A stretch of 30,115 nt of DNA from a virus: positions 1 through 30,115 of IMG/VR virus record IMGVR_UViG_3300010354_000385. The stretch is one strand, 5' to 3'. Shown piece after piece: positions 1 to 8,028 of this stretch. Position 1 is the stretch's first letter. Each line of letters starts with the position of its first letter. A model generated the notes under the pieces. The model was not told the DNA's origin. It ran no database searches and saw only the letters and a program-made list of their open reading frames with translations. A program made the translations under genes and the position numbers.

Positions 1-65
1 ATAGTTTTTATTGATATTTAGGACTTGATATTGATATTTGTATTATTGAAATTTTTGAAAACAAT

Positions 66-89
66 AAAAAAGAGGGGATTTCTCCCCTC
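66..89 (-). terminator. Rho-independent terminator after gp23
   Basis: Read on the minus strand this is a perfect 7-bp GC-rich stem (GAGGGGA / TCCCCTC) with a GAAA tetraloop, followed by six uridines. It lies about 25 bases downstream of the gp23 stop codon and would end the late structural transcript. The rest of the sequence from 1 to 114 is AT-rich, and I see no gene in it. Confidence 0.93.
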
Positions 90-114
90 CAGTGATTTGA
101 GTTTTAAATATGAC

Positions 115-1554
115 TCACATGAGATTCCTTACAGATACACGTCTGTAATAGCGGTTGCTATTAGCAGCAAGGCGACCAAGACCTTGGTTATCCACATTAC
201 CTTCCGCAAAGGGATTAGCGACAAGACCGTATCTGGTCTTAAATCCAATTTTGGGTTGGAAGGTGTTCTCACCAACGGCACGTACCATTTGGAGAGGAAC
301 ATAAGGGCAGTAGAACATACCTGCATCATAAGGGGAAGCGCCCTTATAACCAACAACATAGAATTGATTGGGAGCAGAGTTCGCGGAATATGGGTCAATA
401 TAGACGCGATACTTACCTTGGAGAATACCAGCAAAAGTATTACCAGTATCGTCTACCTGAAGATTAGCATTGAGTGCAGGGGTGTAATCAAGAACACCTG
501 CCATGGTGAGTGCAGAAGCAACGTCAGCAGAGCAGAGGATCATGTTACCCTTCCCTCTACGAGTACGCTGTGCAATTGCGTTAGCATCGCGCTCGATTTG
601 GAAGATGAGACCCTTGAACTTTTCAACTGACCAACGACCATTGGAGTCAACGTCAAGGTCAAAAATACCAGGAGTTGCGGTGTTTACCTGAGCACCAGTT
701 TCTGCAGTCTTATAAATGGTACGAATAACTTCGCGGTTAATCTCAGCAAGAATCTCAGTAGAGAGAATATTTGCTAGTTCCGCTTCAGCATTCAGACCAT
801 GAATCGCCTTAAGATCTTGAGCGAGTTCAAGACTGTATTCTGCTTTTAGAGCACGAGTCTTAGCAGTTACAGTGACTTTCTCGATTGAGAAAGCCATCTG
901 ATTGAATTGAGAACCGCCGGATTCACCGAGACTCTCAGAATCTTCAGTATCCATACCGCGACCAACGGTATAACCCGCCTGATTCGCATCAGAATTGGGG
1001 TTTAGAAGTCCTGGGTTGGTTCCACTCTGAGAAGCAGTAGTACCAAAACCTACAGCACCACCAGTTTGAGCACCTTCGTTCTGAGTATAACCAGAACCAA
1101 GACCAGCAGCATTACGTGCAGTACCTTGTGCAGAGAAAGAACTATCAACTTCATCAAAGAAGGCTTCAGTACCACTTTGAGTGTTGTAACGTGAACGCAT
1201 TGCGAAGATGAGTCCAGTTGGACCATTCATTGGTTGAACGCCACAAAGGTCATAGGCGACCAGATTAGGCATTGAACGTCTAATCAATGAGATTAGAACA
1301 GGATCGAAACCTGCGGTTGGACCTTGTGCAGGAGCAAGACCGCTAAGACCAGCATATGAACCACCAGAGGAACCAGTTGAATTAACTGGTGCTTCATATA
1401 GGAAGGAACGCTCTTCACGAAGTTCGCGCTCTTGGTTTTCTAGCAGGATGGCGGTTACCGCTCTACGATGTGAATCTTGGATTGGGTCCATTCCATGATA
1501 ATCAAGGATTGGTGACCACTTCTCCTGCAAATATTCTGCGTTGTGCATTTGCAT
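115..1554 (-). CDS. 23: Major capsid protein gp23 precursor
   Basis: This is the T4-type major capsid protein, which forms the hexameric shell of the prohead; 479 residues against 521 in T4, as is usual in marine relatives. Recognition rests on the N-terminal delta segment, the middle AFSIEKVTVTAKTRALKAEYS stretch (from about residue 220) and the C-terminal ending near GFKTRYGLVANPFAEG, all gp23-like. Residues 52-55 read LYEA, fitting the gp21 protease consensus (L/I)xE before A/G; cleavage after Glu54 would leave a mature protein of about 425 residues. A 48-base gap separates it from gp22. The start is supported by an AGGT motif about 8 bases before ATG. It is last in the block, followed directly by a strong terminator, which fits very high expression. 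Identification is secure; the cleavage site is inferred from the consensus. Confidence 0.97.
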   Translation of the reverse strand: MQMHNAEYLQEKWSPILDYHGMDPIQDSHRRAVTAILLENQERELREERSFLYEAPVNSTGSSGGSYAGLSGLAPAQGPTAGFDPVLISLIRRSMPNLVAYDLCGVQPMNGPTGLIFAMRSRYNTQSGTEAFFDEVDSSFSAQGTARNAAGLGSGYTQNEGAQTGGAVGFGTTASQSGTNPGLLNPNSDANQAGYTVGRGMDTEDSESLGESGGSQFNQMAFSIEKVTVTAKTRALKAEYSLELAQDLKAIHGLNAEAELANILSTEILAEINREVIRTIYKTAETGAQVNTATPGIFDLDVDSNGRWSVEKFKGLIFQIERDANAIAQRTRRGKGNMILCSADVASALTMAGVLDYTPALNANLQVDDTGNTFAGILQGKYRVYIDPYSANSAPNQFYVVGYKGASPYDAGMFYCPYVPLQMVRAVGENTFQPKIGFKTRYGLVANPFAEGNVDNQGLGRLAANSNRYYRRVSVRNLM

Positions 1555-1602
1555 TGTTTTTTACCTATTTTAAAAGTTTTGTTTGACTGTATGATTTAAA
1601 AA

Positions 1603-2787
1603 TCACTTCTTAGCGACTCTACTAAGAGTCTGAAGATATGCTTCCATCATTGGAGAAACTGACTGGGTTTCATTACCTTGATAGATAACTTCTTCGGATA
1701 AGTTCTCAACAAAGTCTCTATGAGTACTATTATTTGATGGGAAATATGACTCCCTAAGAGTTAATAGTTTCTCACGATAGTTTTCTTCACTATCAAACTC
1801 AACATTTTCGGCAAGAGAAGCGAGTTTGTCTTTCTGAGAAAGTGCAAGACCCTCAGCGACATCCGCAAAAATTACATCGGCAACTGACTCTGCTAATCTT
1901 CTATTAAGAGCAACGTTTTTATCGATCTGCTCGTTGAGTTTTTCTTCCATTTCATCAAGTTTATCTACCATGCTCTCGATTACATCATATCTATCTTCAG
2001 GGATTGAAACATAATGATCTTCAAAAAGACTCTTCATTCCTTGTAGGAATGATTCAGTCATTTCGGTCTTAAGACCGTGCTCAATTGCAAGAGCATTCTC
2101 TTGAATCCATTCATCAGCAACATACTCAAGATATGAATCCACACGATTAGTTAGTTCTTCTTTAATGAACTGAACTTCTTCAATAAGAGCATTTTCATAT
2201 GTCTCTTGAAGTTGCTCTTTAATATCATAAACTTTGGAGCGAATCGCTGCCTCAAAGATTGTACGTGCTTTTTCTTGGAATTCTTCGGAGAGATCTTCCC
2301 CTTCTAAAAGAGCATTGACATCTTCATCGATATCAAACTCTTCTTCCATTTTGTCACCTTCTTCACCTTCTTCATCCTCTTCATCTTCATCCTCTTCAGA
2401 TTTAGATGCTTCATATACGACTTCATCGTTTTCATCATATTCTTCTTCGTCTACAAGATCCTCGTCATCTTCAAGTTCTTCTCCGAATCCTTGTCCTGGT
2501 AGAACAACAGGAGTTGCAGATGTGCCAGGTAATTCTGCAGCAGCAGCTTTTGCATTAACTACATCACGAACTTGAGCAAGAGTTGCACCAGGAGTTCTAA
2601 GAGCAGCGGAATTATCGTCTGGGCGATAATTATCTGGAGTAGGACCACCTAGATCTTCCCATGCGCCAGTTTGACCTGGAATCATAACTCCAGAAGTATT
2701 TTGGGCAATATTTCGCATTGGTTCAGCAGGTGCAGCCCCTTTGGTTACTACGTTTTCCATTTCTTGTAAATTTCTACCAACGGACAT
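1603..2787 (-). CDS. 22: Prohead core scaffolding protein gp22
   Basis: This is the internal scaffold on which the T4-type prohead assembles and which gp21 later degrades. It has 394 residues, longer than T4 gp22 (269), mainly through a low-complexity N-terminal part. Residues about 105-155 are an Asp/Glu-rich acidic tract. The rest is predicted to be almost entirely helical and coiled-coil (for example DEMEEKLNEQIDKNVALNRR). The LLEGEDLSEEF segment just after the acidic tract is typical of the family and contains an LxE/G protease site; IFEA shortly after is another. It lies between gp21 and gp23, as in T4. A TATAAATA octamer lies 31 bases upstream of the ATG, so it probably has its own late promoter. 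The N-terminal 100 residues (Pro/Ala/Gly-rich) have no function I can name. Confidence 0.93.
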   Translation of the reverse strand: MSVGRNLQEMENVVTKGAAPAEPMRNIAQNTSGVMIPGQTGAWEDLGGPTPDNYRPDDNSAALRTPGATLAQVRDVVNAKAAAAELPGTSATPVVLPGQGFGEELEDDEDLVDEEEYDENDEVVYEASKSEEDEDEEDEEGEEGDKMEEEFDIDEDVNALLEGEDLSEEFQEKARTIFEAAIRSKVYDIKEQLQETYENALIEEVQFIKEELTNRVDSYLEYVADEWIQENALAIEHGLKTEMTESFLQGMKSLFEDHYVSIPEDRYDVIESMVDKLDEMEEKLNEQIDKNVALNRRLAESVADVIFADVAEGLALSQKDKLASLAENVEFDSEENYREKLLTLRESYFPSNNSTHRDFVENLSEEVIYQGNETQSVSPMMEAYLQTLSRVAKK

Positions 2788-2817
2788 TTTAGATTTTTAT
2801 GTGTTATAATCTATATT

Positions 2818-2825
2818 TATTTATA
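2818..2825 (-). promoter_or_regulatory. Late promoter TATAAATA before gp22
   Basis: An exact copy of the T4 late-promoter octamer TATAAATA lies in the 66-base gap between gp21 and gp22, 31 bases before the gp22 ATG. This leaves room for a short leader. T4-like phages use this element with the gp55 sigma factor and the gp45 clamp. The surrounding sequence is very AT-rich, so chance matches are possible, but the placement is right. Confidence 0.75.
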
Positions 2826-2853
2826 ATTTATAAATTTGAGATGAATTCAAATT

Positions 2854-3504
2854 TTACAACATACTTAGGAATTTTTGAAAATGTTGCAGTTTTCTCCCTT
2901 CAGTTAATCTTTTTCTTTGCACATCCTTTTCAATAATATTTTTAATAGATTCTGCAATCCAAACTTTTTTATTTGAATCATAAACCCACTCTTTACCTTC
3001 CATAATTCCTGAAACAAAAGCGTCAGGTGCAGAGGGATCTGCTACAATATCTGCAGCAGTTGCAAGCATAAAGTCTTGACCGACAATTTTATGACCTTCA
3101 TTTGTCATACTTAATGAACCAACCCCCCTTGAAGAAACTCCAAGAGTGACTCCCTCATTTATAAGTGATTTTGCAATTTTACCCATTGGAGTTTCTAGAA
3201 GTTGTGCTTTACCTCTAAAATTAGATCCTTCGCAAGTAAGAGATACAATTTTATGGGACACTCTATCTAGATTTACAGTTGGACCACTGGGATGTCCAAG
3301 TTCACCTAAGGCACGACCTTTATTAATAAATGATTCTGTATACCTCTTTACTTCTCTAGAGAGAGTTTGCATTGGGTACATTCTTCCATTTCTGTTACAA
3401 ATGTCACCTTGAAGGAAAATACCTTCAATAAACATTTTTTTGTTTGTACCCTTACCTTCTGTAATAAAACTAACCTTTTGTGCTTCTTCTGTGATGAGTT
3501 TCAT
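2854..3504 (-). CDS. 21: Prohead maturation protease gp21
   Basis: This serine protease of the T4 gp21 (herpesvirus assemblin-like) family trims capsid and core proteins before DNA packaging. Its 216 residues match T4 gp21 (212). The family's catalytic neighbourhoods are present: GELGHPSG with probable catalytic His71, and LGVSSRGVGS with a probable nucleophilic serine at 124 or 125. The SSRG motif is characteristic. Possible self-cleavage sites follow the (L/I)xE-A/G rule: ITE-G at 15-18 near the N-terminus and LTE-G at 200-203 near the C-terminus, consistent with the zymogen auto-processing known for gp21. It starts one base after the stop of the 180-residue gene, so it is translationally close-coupled. 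The identity is secure; assignment of individual catalytic residues is by family analogy. Confidence 0.95.
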   Translation of the reverse strand: MKLITEEAQKVSFITEGKGTNKKMFIEGIFLQGDICNRNGRMYPMQTLSREVKRYTESFINKGRALGELGHPSGPTVNLDRVSHKIVSLTCEGSNFRGKAQLLETPMGKIAKSLINEGVTLGVSSRGVGSLSMTNEGHKIVGQDFMLATAADIVADPSAPDAFVSGIMEGKEWVYDSNKKVWIAESIKNIIEKDVQRKRLTEGRKLQHFQKFLSML

Positions 3505-3505
3505 C

Positions 3506-4048
3506 TTATTCTGATACTAGAGTAACGACTTCTGAGATATTAAAGTATGTGTTAGGTTCAAATGATAAACATGAAACCTTTACACTTCTTGCTACTGATG
3601 AACCAGTAACATTGGGTGATGTAATAGAAGAACTATCAAAATCAATTGTTATAGAAGAATCATCTAGTGAAAGAATTTGCTTATGTGTCGTATTAAGTCC
3701 AACAGTTGGAGCATTCTCTATGGACACATAATCACTTACTGTAAATGGATTACCTGAATTCTGAGCAAAAATCAATTTAGTTGTAGATCCAGTTGTTATT
3801 CCAGCAATTACTTGCCGCTTCATAATTTCTTTAATTACATCGACTTCATATGAAGTGACGTGAAAATCATTCTGAGTTGCTACAGGATCATTTCCAATCT
3901 TAATGTGTCCACCATATATTCCAGAAGTTGATCCAACAGTGATTCTTAAATAACCACTTTTAAGTACAATAGGAATACTAGTGGATGCAACTCCAACTGC
4001 TGGTGCAATTCTGGGAATATTGCCATCTTGAATAATTTTTGTTGCCAT
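3506..4048 (-). CDS. Virion-type protein between gp20 and gp21
   Basis: This 180-residue protein is Ser/Thr/Val-rich and predicted to be beta-rich, with no membrane segment or signal peptide. Typical text is GSTSGIYGGHIKIG and DDSSITIDFDSSS. Proteins of this kind occur at the same place, between portal and prohead protease, in marine T4-like phages, where they are usually listed as structural or hypothetical. It shares one base with the preceding small gene (TAATG overlap) and is followed after one base by gp21, so all three are probably co-translated. By position it replaces the T4 core genes 67/68, but I see no sequence similarity to those short acidic or helical proteins. A role in the prohead or as a capsid-associated protein is an inference only. 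Confidence 0.85.
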   Translation of the reverse strand: MATKIIQDGNIPRIAPAVGVASTSIPIVLKSGYLRITVGSTSGIYGGHIKIGNDPVATQNDFHVTSYEVDVIKEIMKRQVIAGITTGSTTKLIFAQNSGNPFTVSDYVSIENAPTVGLNTTHKQILSLDDSSITIDFDSSSITSPNVTGSSVARSVKVSCLSFEPNTYFNISEVVTLVSE

Positions 4049-4212
4049 TATTCATCTCCAGATTCATATTCACCACCAAACATTAAAGAAGCGATTTCTG
4101 GTCGAACCGAATCGATTCTTTCTACAGATTTGGTATATAACATTTCTTTAATTTTATCTGAAATATCTGATGCTGTTCCATCAGTGGCAATCAAATCGAT
4201 AAGTTCTTCCAT
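4048..4212 (-). CDS. Small 54-residue prohead-region protein
   Basis: A short gene fills the gap between gp20 and the 180-residue gene. The product starts MEELIDLIATDGTASDISDK and ends MFGGEYESGDE. It is acidic and mostly helical. Its stop codon overlaps the next ATG (TAATG), and an exact TATAAATA late-promoter octamer lies 25 bases before its start. Similar short proteins with an IDLIA...SDISDKIK core sit directly after the portal gene in other marine T4-like phages. The position corresponds to T4 gene 67 (prohead core protein), and the acidic helical character is compatible with a core role, but direct homology to gp67 cannot be shown from sequence alone. There is no strong Shine-Dalgarno motif. 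Confidence 0.85.
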   Translation of the reverse strand: MEELIDLIATDGTASDISDKIKEMLYTKSVERIDSVRPEIASLMFGGEYESGDE

Positions 4213-4236
4213 AAAATTAGTTTATACTTATAAGTC

Positions 4237-4244
4237 TATTTATA
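4237..4244 (-). promoter_or_regulatory. Late promoter TATAAATA overlapping gp20 stop
   Basis: An exact TATAAATA octamer on the minus strand overlaps the gp20 stop codon and stands 25 bases before the ATG of the 54-residue gene. It would give a late transcript for the small gene, the 180-residue gene and gp21 that is independent of gp20. Confidence 0.75.
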
Positions 4245-7200
4245 TTTTTCCACCCTTGGGTGCTGGAATTTCTAATGTTGAGGTATCAATTGAAGGTTCC
4301 ATTGGAACTTCTCCACTCGCACCCTGTTGAATATCTTGTCCTTGTTCTGGAGGTAAAGGATTTCCATTTTCATCTACTGGAGCATTTGGATTAGGTAAAA
4401 TGCCCTTTGCAATCTCATCTTCAATTTGCATGTCAATTTCAATAATTTCTGAATCTGTTTGACGGAGTATTTTTTTACGAACATATTCAGTAGAATAATA
4501 TTTTCCAATATAAGGTTCAACTGTAGTTGCAAGAGTTAATCGATTAGTTAAAAGTTCTGCCTCTTTAAGTTCTGCAAAATGATTGTCATATAGGAAATCA
4601 TATTGAATATGATCAGACATTCTATCCCAATCTTCTGGGGATACAATATTTTTTAGAATAAGTTGAGTTCTAAGAATATCATTGAAGAGATTTGAAAATC
4701 TTTTTCTCAATCTTCCAACAAATTTAGAGAACATTAGTTCGTCTCTTAAAATTTCAGATGATCTACCCAGATTAAATCCATCTCCACCACCTGCAATTCT
4801 TGTCTCAGGTACACCCAATGAGCGATAAAGTTTTTTCTGGAAATATTCAATATCCGTAAGTTCACCAAGATTTTGTCCACCTGGTAATGTTGTAATTTCA
4901 GTTCCTCTTCCACCCTCTCTTCTGGGTAACCAGAAGTCTTCTAACATACTCATGAACTTACGATCATCACGAACTTCTCCAGTTGAGTTACAGGTATAAA
5001 TTCCTGCATCAAGGGCAAATGTATGATAATCATGATAGAGTTCTTCTCTATCAATGGTTAAAGTACCAACATCAATAGTTTCATCTAAAAATTCAATATT
5101 TTTAATTTTATGATTTTTGTATGCAATAGAATTCTTATAATCTTTCCAAGAATTGAATTCTAGTTTTTTGCAAACATTGATTAAATTTGTACAAGTGAAT
5201 TTGTCCAATGGATGGCAATTACCATGTTGCTTGTAATGATCAAAATGATCATCCTTAGACATTCTGGTCAAGTTCTCTGGTGTATTATTGTGACGATCAT
5301 AATTGATGTGATGAACTGTTTTCTTTACTTCATCTTCTCTCTCTTCATTATAAGTATATTCATTAAGAATGCCGTTCCCATCTTTCCAATCCGATACTAA
5401 ATGATGAACATATTTCCAAACTTTCGATTCATTTTCAAAAATTTGTGTGTATGTTGAGTTTTCATCTGCCTTTTCCCTTGAATAAAAGGGAATCATAGAG
5501 TCTCCAATTTGTAAATCTTTTGCTTCTACTTTTCCTTTATTCCAAACTGGAAACTTGTGATCTAAAGTGCAAGTAATAGTCTTATCATTGTCTAATGTAA
5601 TTCTTAGTACTTTTTCATTTCTTCTGGTAACTCCAGCCCAACTTATAATACCTGGGGCAAATTTACCAGTATTAGGGTCGCAAGAATATGTCCAAAGTCT
5701 TTCGCCTCTATTGTATTCTTCTGTAATTTGACTTAGTGTTAATGTTCTTCCGTCTAAAAGTGGAACTTTTGTGTCCATAGACAGACAGGCATCATAAACA
5801 AGTTTATTACGATAGCGACTCATCACTTCTTTGAGATACTGTTCTGCCTTTACCTTGGGTAGATTACCAACATCAATATAAAAAATACGACGCTCAGGGG
5901 CCCTTGAGTTGTGAACTACAATGCCATTGGCGACAAAGTTGTGCTTTTCGTGAGAAACTTCAATATCATAAACTTCCTCAATTTCTTTGGATTCAATTTT
6001 TTGAATTTTTTCAAATCTTGGTAGTTCATATTCACTCAGGTATAGATCCCAAGACTCAGATTCTGGCATAACACGCGCAACCTTCTCATAACCAACAATT
6101 CTAGATTGTGAAGGGTGAATTCTGTGTCTAATTTGACCTGAGCAAAGACCAATAGAAGTCCAAATCTCCTTGATGTCTTCAATAAGTTTCTCATTTTCCA
6201 ATGAAATTTCACAAGAAAATCCATTAACAAGATCTCTATAACTGCCATTGGCATCCAATAGACCTAAAATAAGTTCTTTTTTGATACTATTTGGTGAAGT
6301 AAATACCCAACTAGGAATTCTTTTGTTTTTAGAACCATTTACAAATCCCAATTTGCTCAGTAGTTCAGATGCAAGAGTATTCGATGAAGTATAGTTACTG
6401 TACTTTCTTTTGGAATTTGTTCTTCTGCAGTTTCCGAAGAATTTTTCCATTAATTTAGAATAATAAAGATTTTGTATTTCATCAACACCTTCGGCAAAAG
6501 TTACACCATATTTGTGAATAGATCCATCACCCAAAAGGAATCCAAATAATCTTGCAAATTCTTCATCGATATAATCTGGAAGATTTAGATCATTTCTGCA
6601 GAATCCAGCATACTTCTCATCAAATTCAACATCCTTTAAAATTTCAAGATTTTCTTGTAATAGAGCGACACTGGAAACTTCTAGTGACTGAGAATTATAT
6701 AAGAAATTTCTGATACTACTTTTGTTTATTTTTGTTGTCTCTGAAAGTTCTTGAATTATTTTTTCCTTATCTTTAATTTTATAAGAAGACCATACAGAAG
6801 AATCTTTTAAAATATAAGACTTCTCTCTAACTTCTGGGAATGGGGTTAGAATAGAATCTTCTTCTGGTTTGATGTAAGTTAGATGATGTCTTTTTGGATC
6901 AAGATCTTTGATTGGAACATACTTAACATCTTTGGTTACATTATCAAAAACTAGAATTGGGTGAGTATCGGTACCAACAACACTGTGGTGCTTGGAAGAA
7001 ACTTTGTATGTTTGTTTGATTCCAGTCATCCACTTATTGGATACTTGAGTCTCTACAAGTTTATCTGTTCTATTATCATATGCATAAACAGTATCACCAA
7101 CATTAATATCTTTAATATATGAATATCCCTTATTGGTTTTTACTCTTGTATTTCCAACAAGACACAGGCGATAAATTACCAATGAGTCTTCAATCATTCT

Positions 7201-7992
7201 TAATTGATTCAAAGACTTGATTGCCTTGTGTAGATATGATAAGATGGTTCCTTTATTGCGATCTACTAATCCTGAAGTGCAATAAGTAATAGTATCCTTT
7301 GCAATTTTAACTCCTTTCTTACTTCCACCAGATATTGTTCCAGATGGGAAGTTAGGTGTTGGCGTATAAATGAAATATTCTTCGATCTCTGGGAAATTAT
7401 ATTCTTGCTCAGATGAAGATGAAAATGATTTTGATGTTAAATTTAAATTTCTAAGTCCATTTGTGCCATTCCCAGGTAATTTCTTTTCCTGACGAACGTG
7501 CTTTATTTTCATTGGGTCAATATATCTTAATTCTTGAATTCCTGCCTCACGGTTTTTTTGATCAATAACTTTAAGATAAAATACCCTACCATCAACATAC
7601 CAATTTCTAAAAATTTCATGGCACTTCTTATCGAAGTCCATCATTTCTTTAATATATTTAAATTCTGATCGAATAACATCCTTTAGACGATCACTTGCAT
7701 TTAAGTTAGATAATTCAATTTCTACTGGTGAATCATAAAGATCACTTACAATTGCTTCATTTACAACGCTTTCAATGGCATTATCACATTCTGGGTGAAG
7801 TGCCATTTCCCTGTAGCGGCGAATAAGATCATATTCAGTTCTATAAACTCCTTCAATATCTACATATTGTCCATAAAAACCAGATTGAATGTAATAGTCA
7901 ACCCCGTCCTCATTATTTGGTGGAACGGGGGAAACTATAGATTTTGGTTTTTCATCATTATTTTCAATAGAAAATCCAAAAAGTTTTGCCAT
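4240..7992 (-). CDS. 20: Portal protein gp20 precursor with two inteins
   Basis: This is the T4-type portal (head-tail connector) through which DNA is packaged, and the initiator of prohead assembly. The reading frame encodes 1250 residues, but two in-frame inteins interrupt it. Exteins are residues 1-276, 696-735 and 1003-1250, which join to 564 residues, the usual size for marine gp20 (T4: 524). Rejoining restores the conserved strings VIYRL+SRAPERRIFYIDVG and NKLVYDA+STGEVRDDR. Further hallmarks follow: MSMLEDFWLPRREGGRGTEI, TTLPGGQNLG and FSNLFNDILRTQLILK. The last 45 residues are Pro/Gly/Gln-rich and probably disordered. gp20 also serves as the PCR marker gene for cyanomyophages. It lies between gp19 and the prohead genes, as expected. 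Splicing of both inteins should be needed for a working portal. Confidence 0.96.
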   Translation of the reverse strand: MAKLFGFSIENNDEKPKSIVSPVPPNNEDGVDYYIQSGFYGQYVDIEGVYRTEYDLIRRYREMALHPECDNAIESVVNEAIVSDLYDSPVEIELSNLNASDRLKDVIRSEFKYIKEMMDFDKKCHEIFRNWYVDGRVFYLKVIDQKNREAGIQELRYIDPMKIKHVRQEKKLPGNGTNGLRNLNLTSKSFSSSSEQEYNFPEIEEYFIYTPTPNFPSGTISGGSKKGVKIAKDTITYCTSGLVDRNKGTILSYLHKAIKSLNQLRMIEDSLVIYRLCLVGNTRVKTNKGYSYIKDINVGDTVYAYDNRTDKLVETQVSNKWMTGIKQTYKVSSKHHSVVGTDTHPILVFDNVTKDVKYVPIKDLDPKRHHLTYIKPEEDSILTPFPEVREKSYILKDSSVWSSYKIKDKEKIIQELSETTKINKSSIRNFLYNSQSLEVSSVALLQENLEILKDVEFDEKYAGFCRNDLNLPDYIDEEFARLFGFLLGDGSIHKYGVTFAEGVDEIQNLYYSKLMEKFFGNCRRTNSKRKYSNYTSSNTLASELLSKLGFVNGSKNKRIPSWVFTSPNSIKKELILGLLDANGSYRDLVNGFSCEISLENEKLIEDIKEIWTSIGLCSGQIRHRIHPSQSRIVGYEKVARVMPESESWDLYLSEYELPRFEKIQKIESKEIEEVYDIEVSHEKHNFVANGIVVHNSRAPERRIFYIDVGNLPKVKAEQYLKEVMSRYRNKLVYDACLSMDTKVPLLDGRTLTLSQITEEYNRGERLWTYSCDPNTGKFAPGIISWAGVTRRNEKVLRITLDNDKTITCTLDHKFPVWNKGKVEAKDLQIGDSMIPFYSREKADENSTYTQIFENESKVWKYVHHLVSDWKDGNGILNEYTYNEEREDEVKKTVHHINYDRHNNTPENLTRMSKDDHFDHYKQHGNCHPLDKFTCTNLINVCKKLEFNSWKDYKNSIAYKNHKIKNIEFLDETIDVGTLTIDREELYHDYHTFALDAGIYTCNSTGEVRDDRKFMSMLEDFWLPRREGGRGTEITTLPGGQNLGELTDIEYFQKKLYRSLGVPETRIAGGGDGFNLGRSSEILRDELMFSKFVGRLRKRFSNLFNDILRTQLILKNIVSPEDWDRMSDHIQYDFLYDNHFAELKEAELLTNRLTLATTVEPYIGKYYSTEYVRKKILRQTDSEIIEIDMQIEDEIAKGILPNPNAPVDENGNPLPPEQGQDIQQGASGEVPMEPSIDTSTLEIPAPKGGKI
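4987..5787 (-). mobile_element. Intein 2 in gp20 (HNH type, 267 residues)
   Basis: This in-frame intein occupies precursor residues 736-1002. Block A begins CLSMDTKVPLLDG after the extein YDA, with Cys1 as nucleophile. Block B is TITCTLDHKFPVW, containing the usual Thr...His. The HNH endonuclease core is VHHINYDRHNN...TPENL followed by HFDHYKQHG (His894, His895, Asn903/907, His916 of the precursor). The C-terminal part is YHTFALDAGIYTCN followed by Ser+1 of the extein. The penultimate residue is Cys1001 rather than the common His, while the terminal Asn1002 is present. All splice-critical residues except that His are intact, so splicing is plausible. It lies only 40 extein residues after intein 1 and is unrelated to it in endonuclease type, so it is a separate acquisition. 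Confidence 0.93.
5908..7164 (-). mobile_element. Intein 1 in gp20 (LAGLIDADG type, 419 residues)
   Basis: This in-frame class 1 intein occupies precursor residues 277-695. Block A is CLVGNTRVKTNKG, with Cys1 following extein VIYRL. Block B is VVGTDTHPILVF (Thr...His). The homing endonuclease has both LAGLIDADG helices: LFGFLLGDGS with acidic Asp489, and LILGLLDANGS with Asp580. A block D-like KRIPSWVF segment lies between them. Blocks F and G are EEVYDIEVSHEKHNFVANG and IVVHN, followed by Ser+1. A lysine/isoleucine-rich stretch at about 408-437 (EKIIQELSETTKINKSSIR) resembles a small helix-turn-helix that may help DNA recognition. All splice residues (Cys1, block B Thr/His, penultimate His, Asn, Ser+1) and both catalytic acids are present, so splicing and homing may both be active. 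Confidence 0.95.
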
Positions 7993-8020
7993 TTTATAAA
8001 TTTAATTTTCTTGTATGATC

Positions 8021-8028
8021 TATTTAGT
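8021..8028 (-). promoter_or_regulatory. Weak late-promoter-like site before gp20
   Basis: ACTAAATA on the minus strand overlaps the gp19 stop codon, 29 bases before the gp20 ATG. It keeps the TAAATA core but differs from TATAAATA at two positions. Its placement mirrors the exact octamer that overlaps the gp20 stop, which is the only reason to list it. Confidence 0.25.

Noticed and set aside
1-60. Short direct repeats of TATTGATATTT near the left edge
   Set aside because: Only about 11 bases in AT-rich sequence; no gene, attachment site or secondary structure is attached to them.
2234-2575. Plus-strand frame of 113 codons, almost pure serine in its middle
   Set aside because: It is the antisense of the Asp/Glu-rich tract of gp22; GA-rich acidic codons read as serine codons on the other strand.
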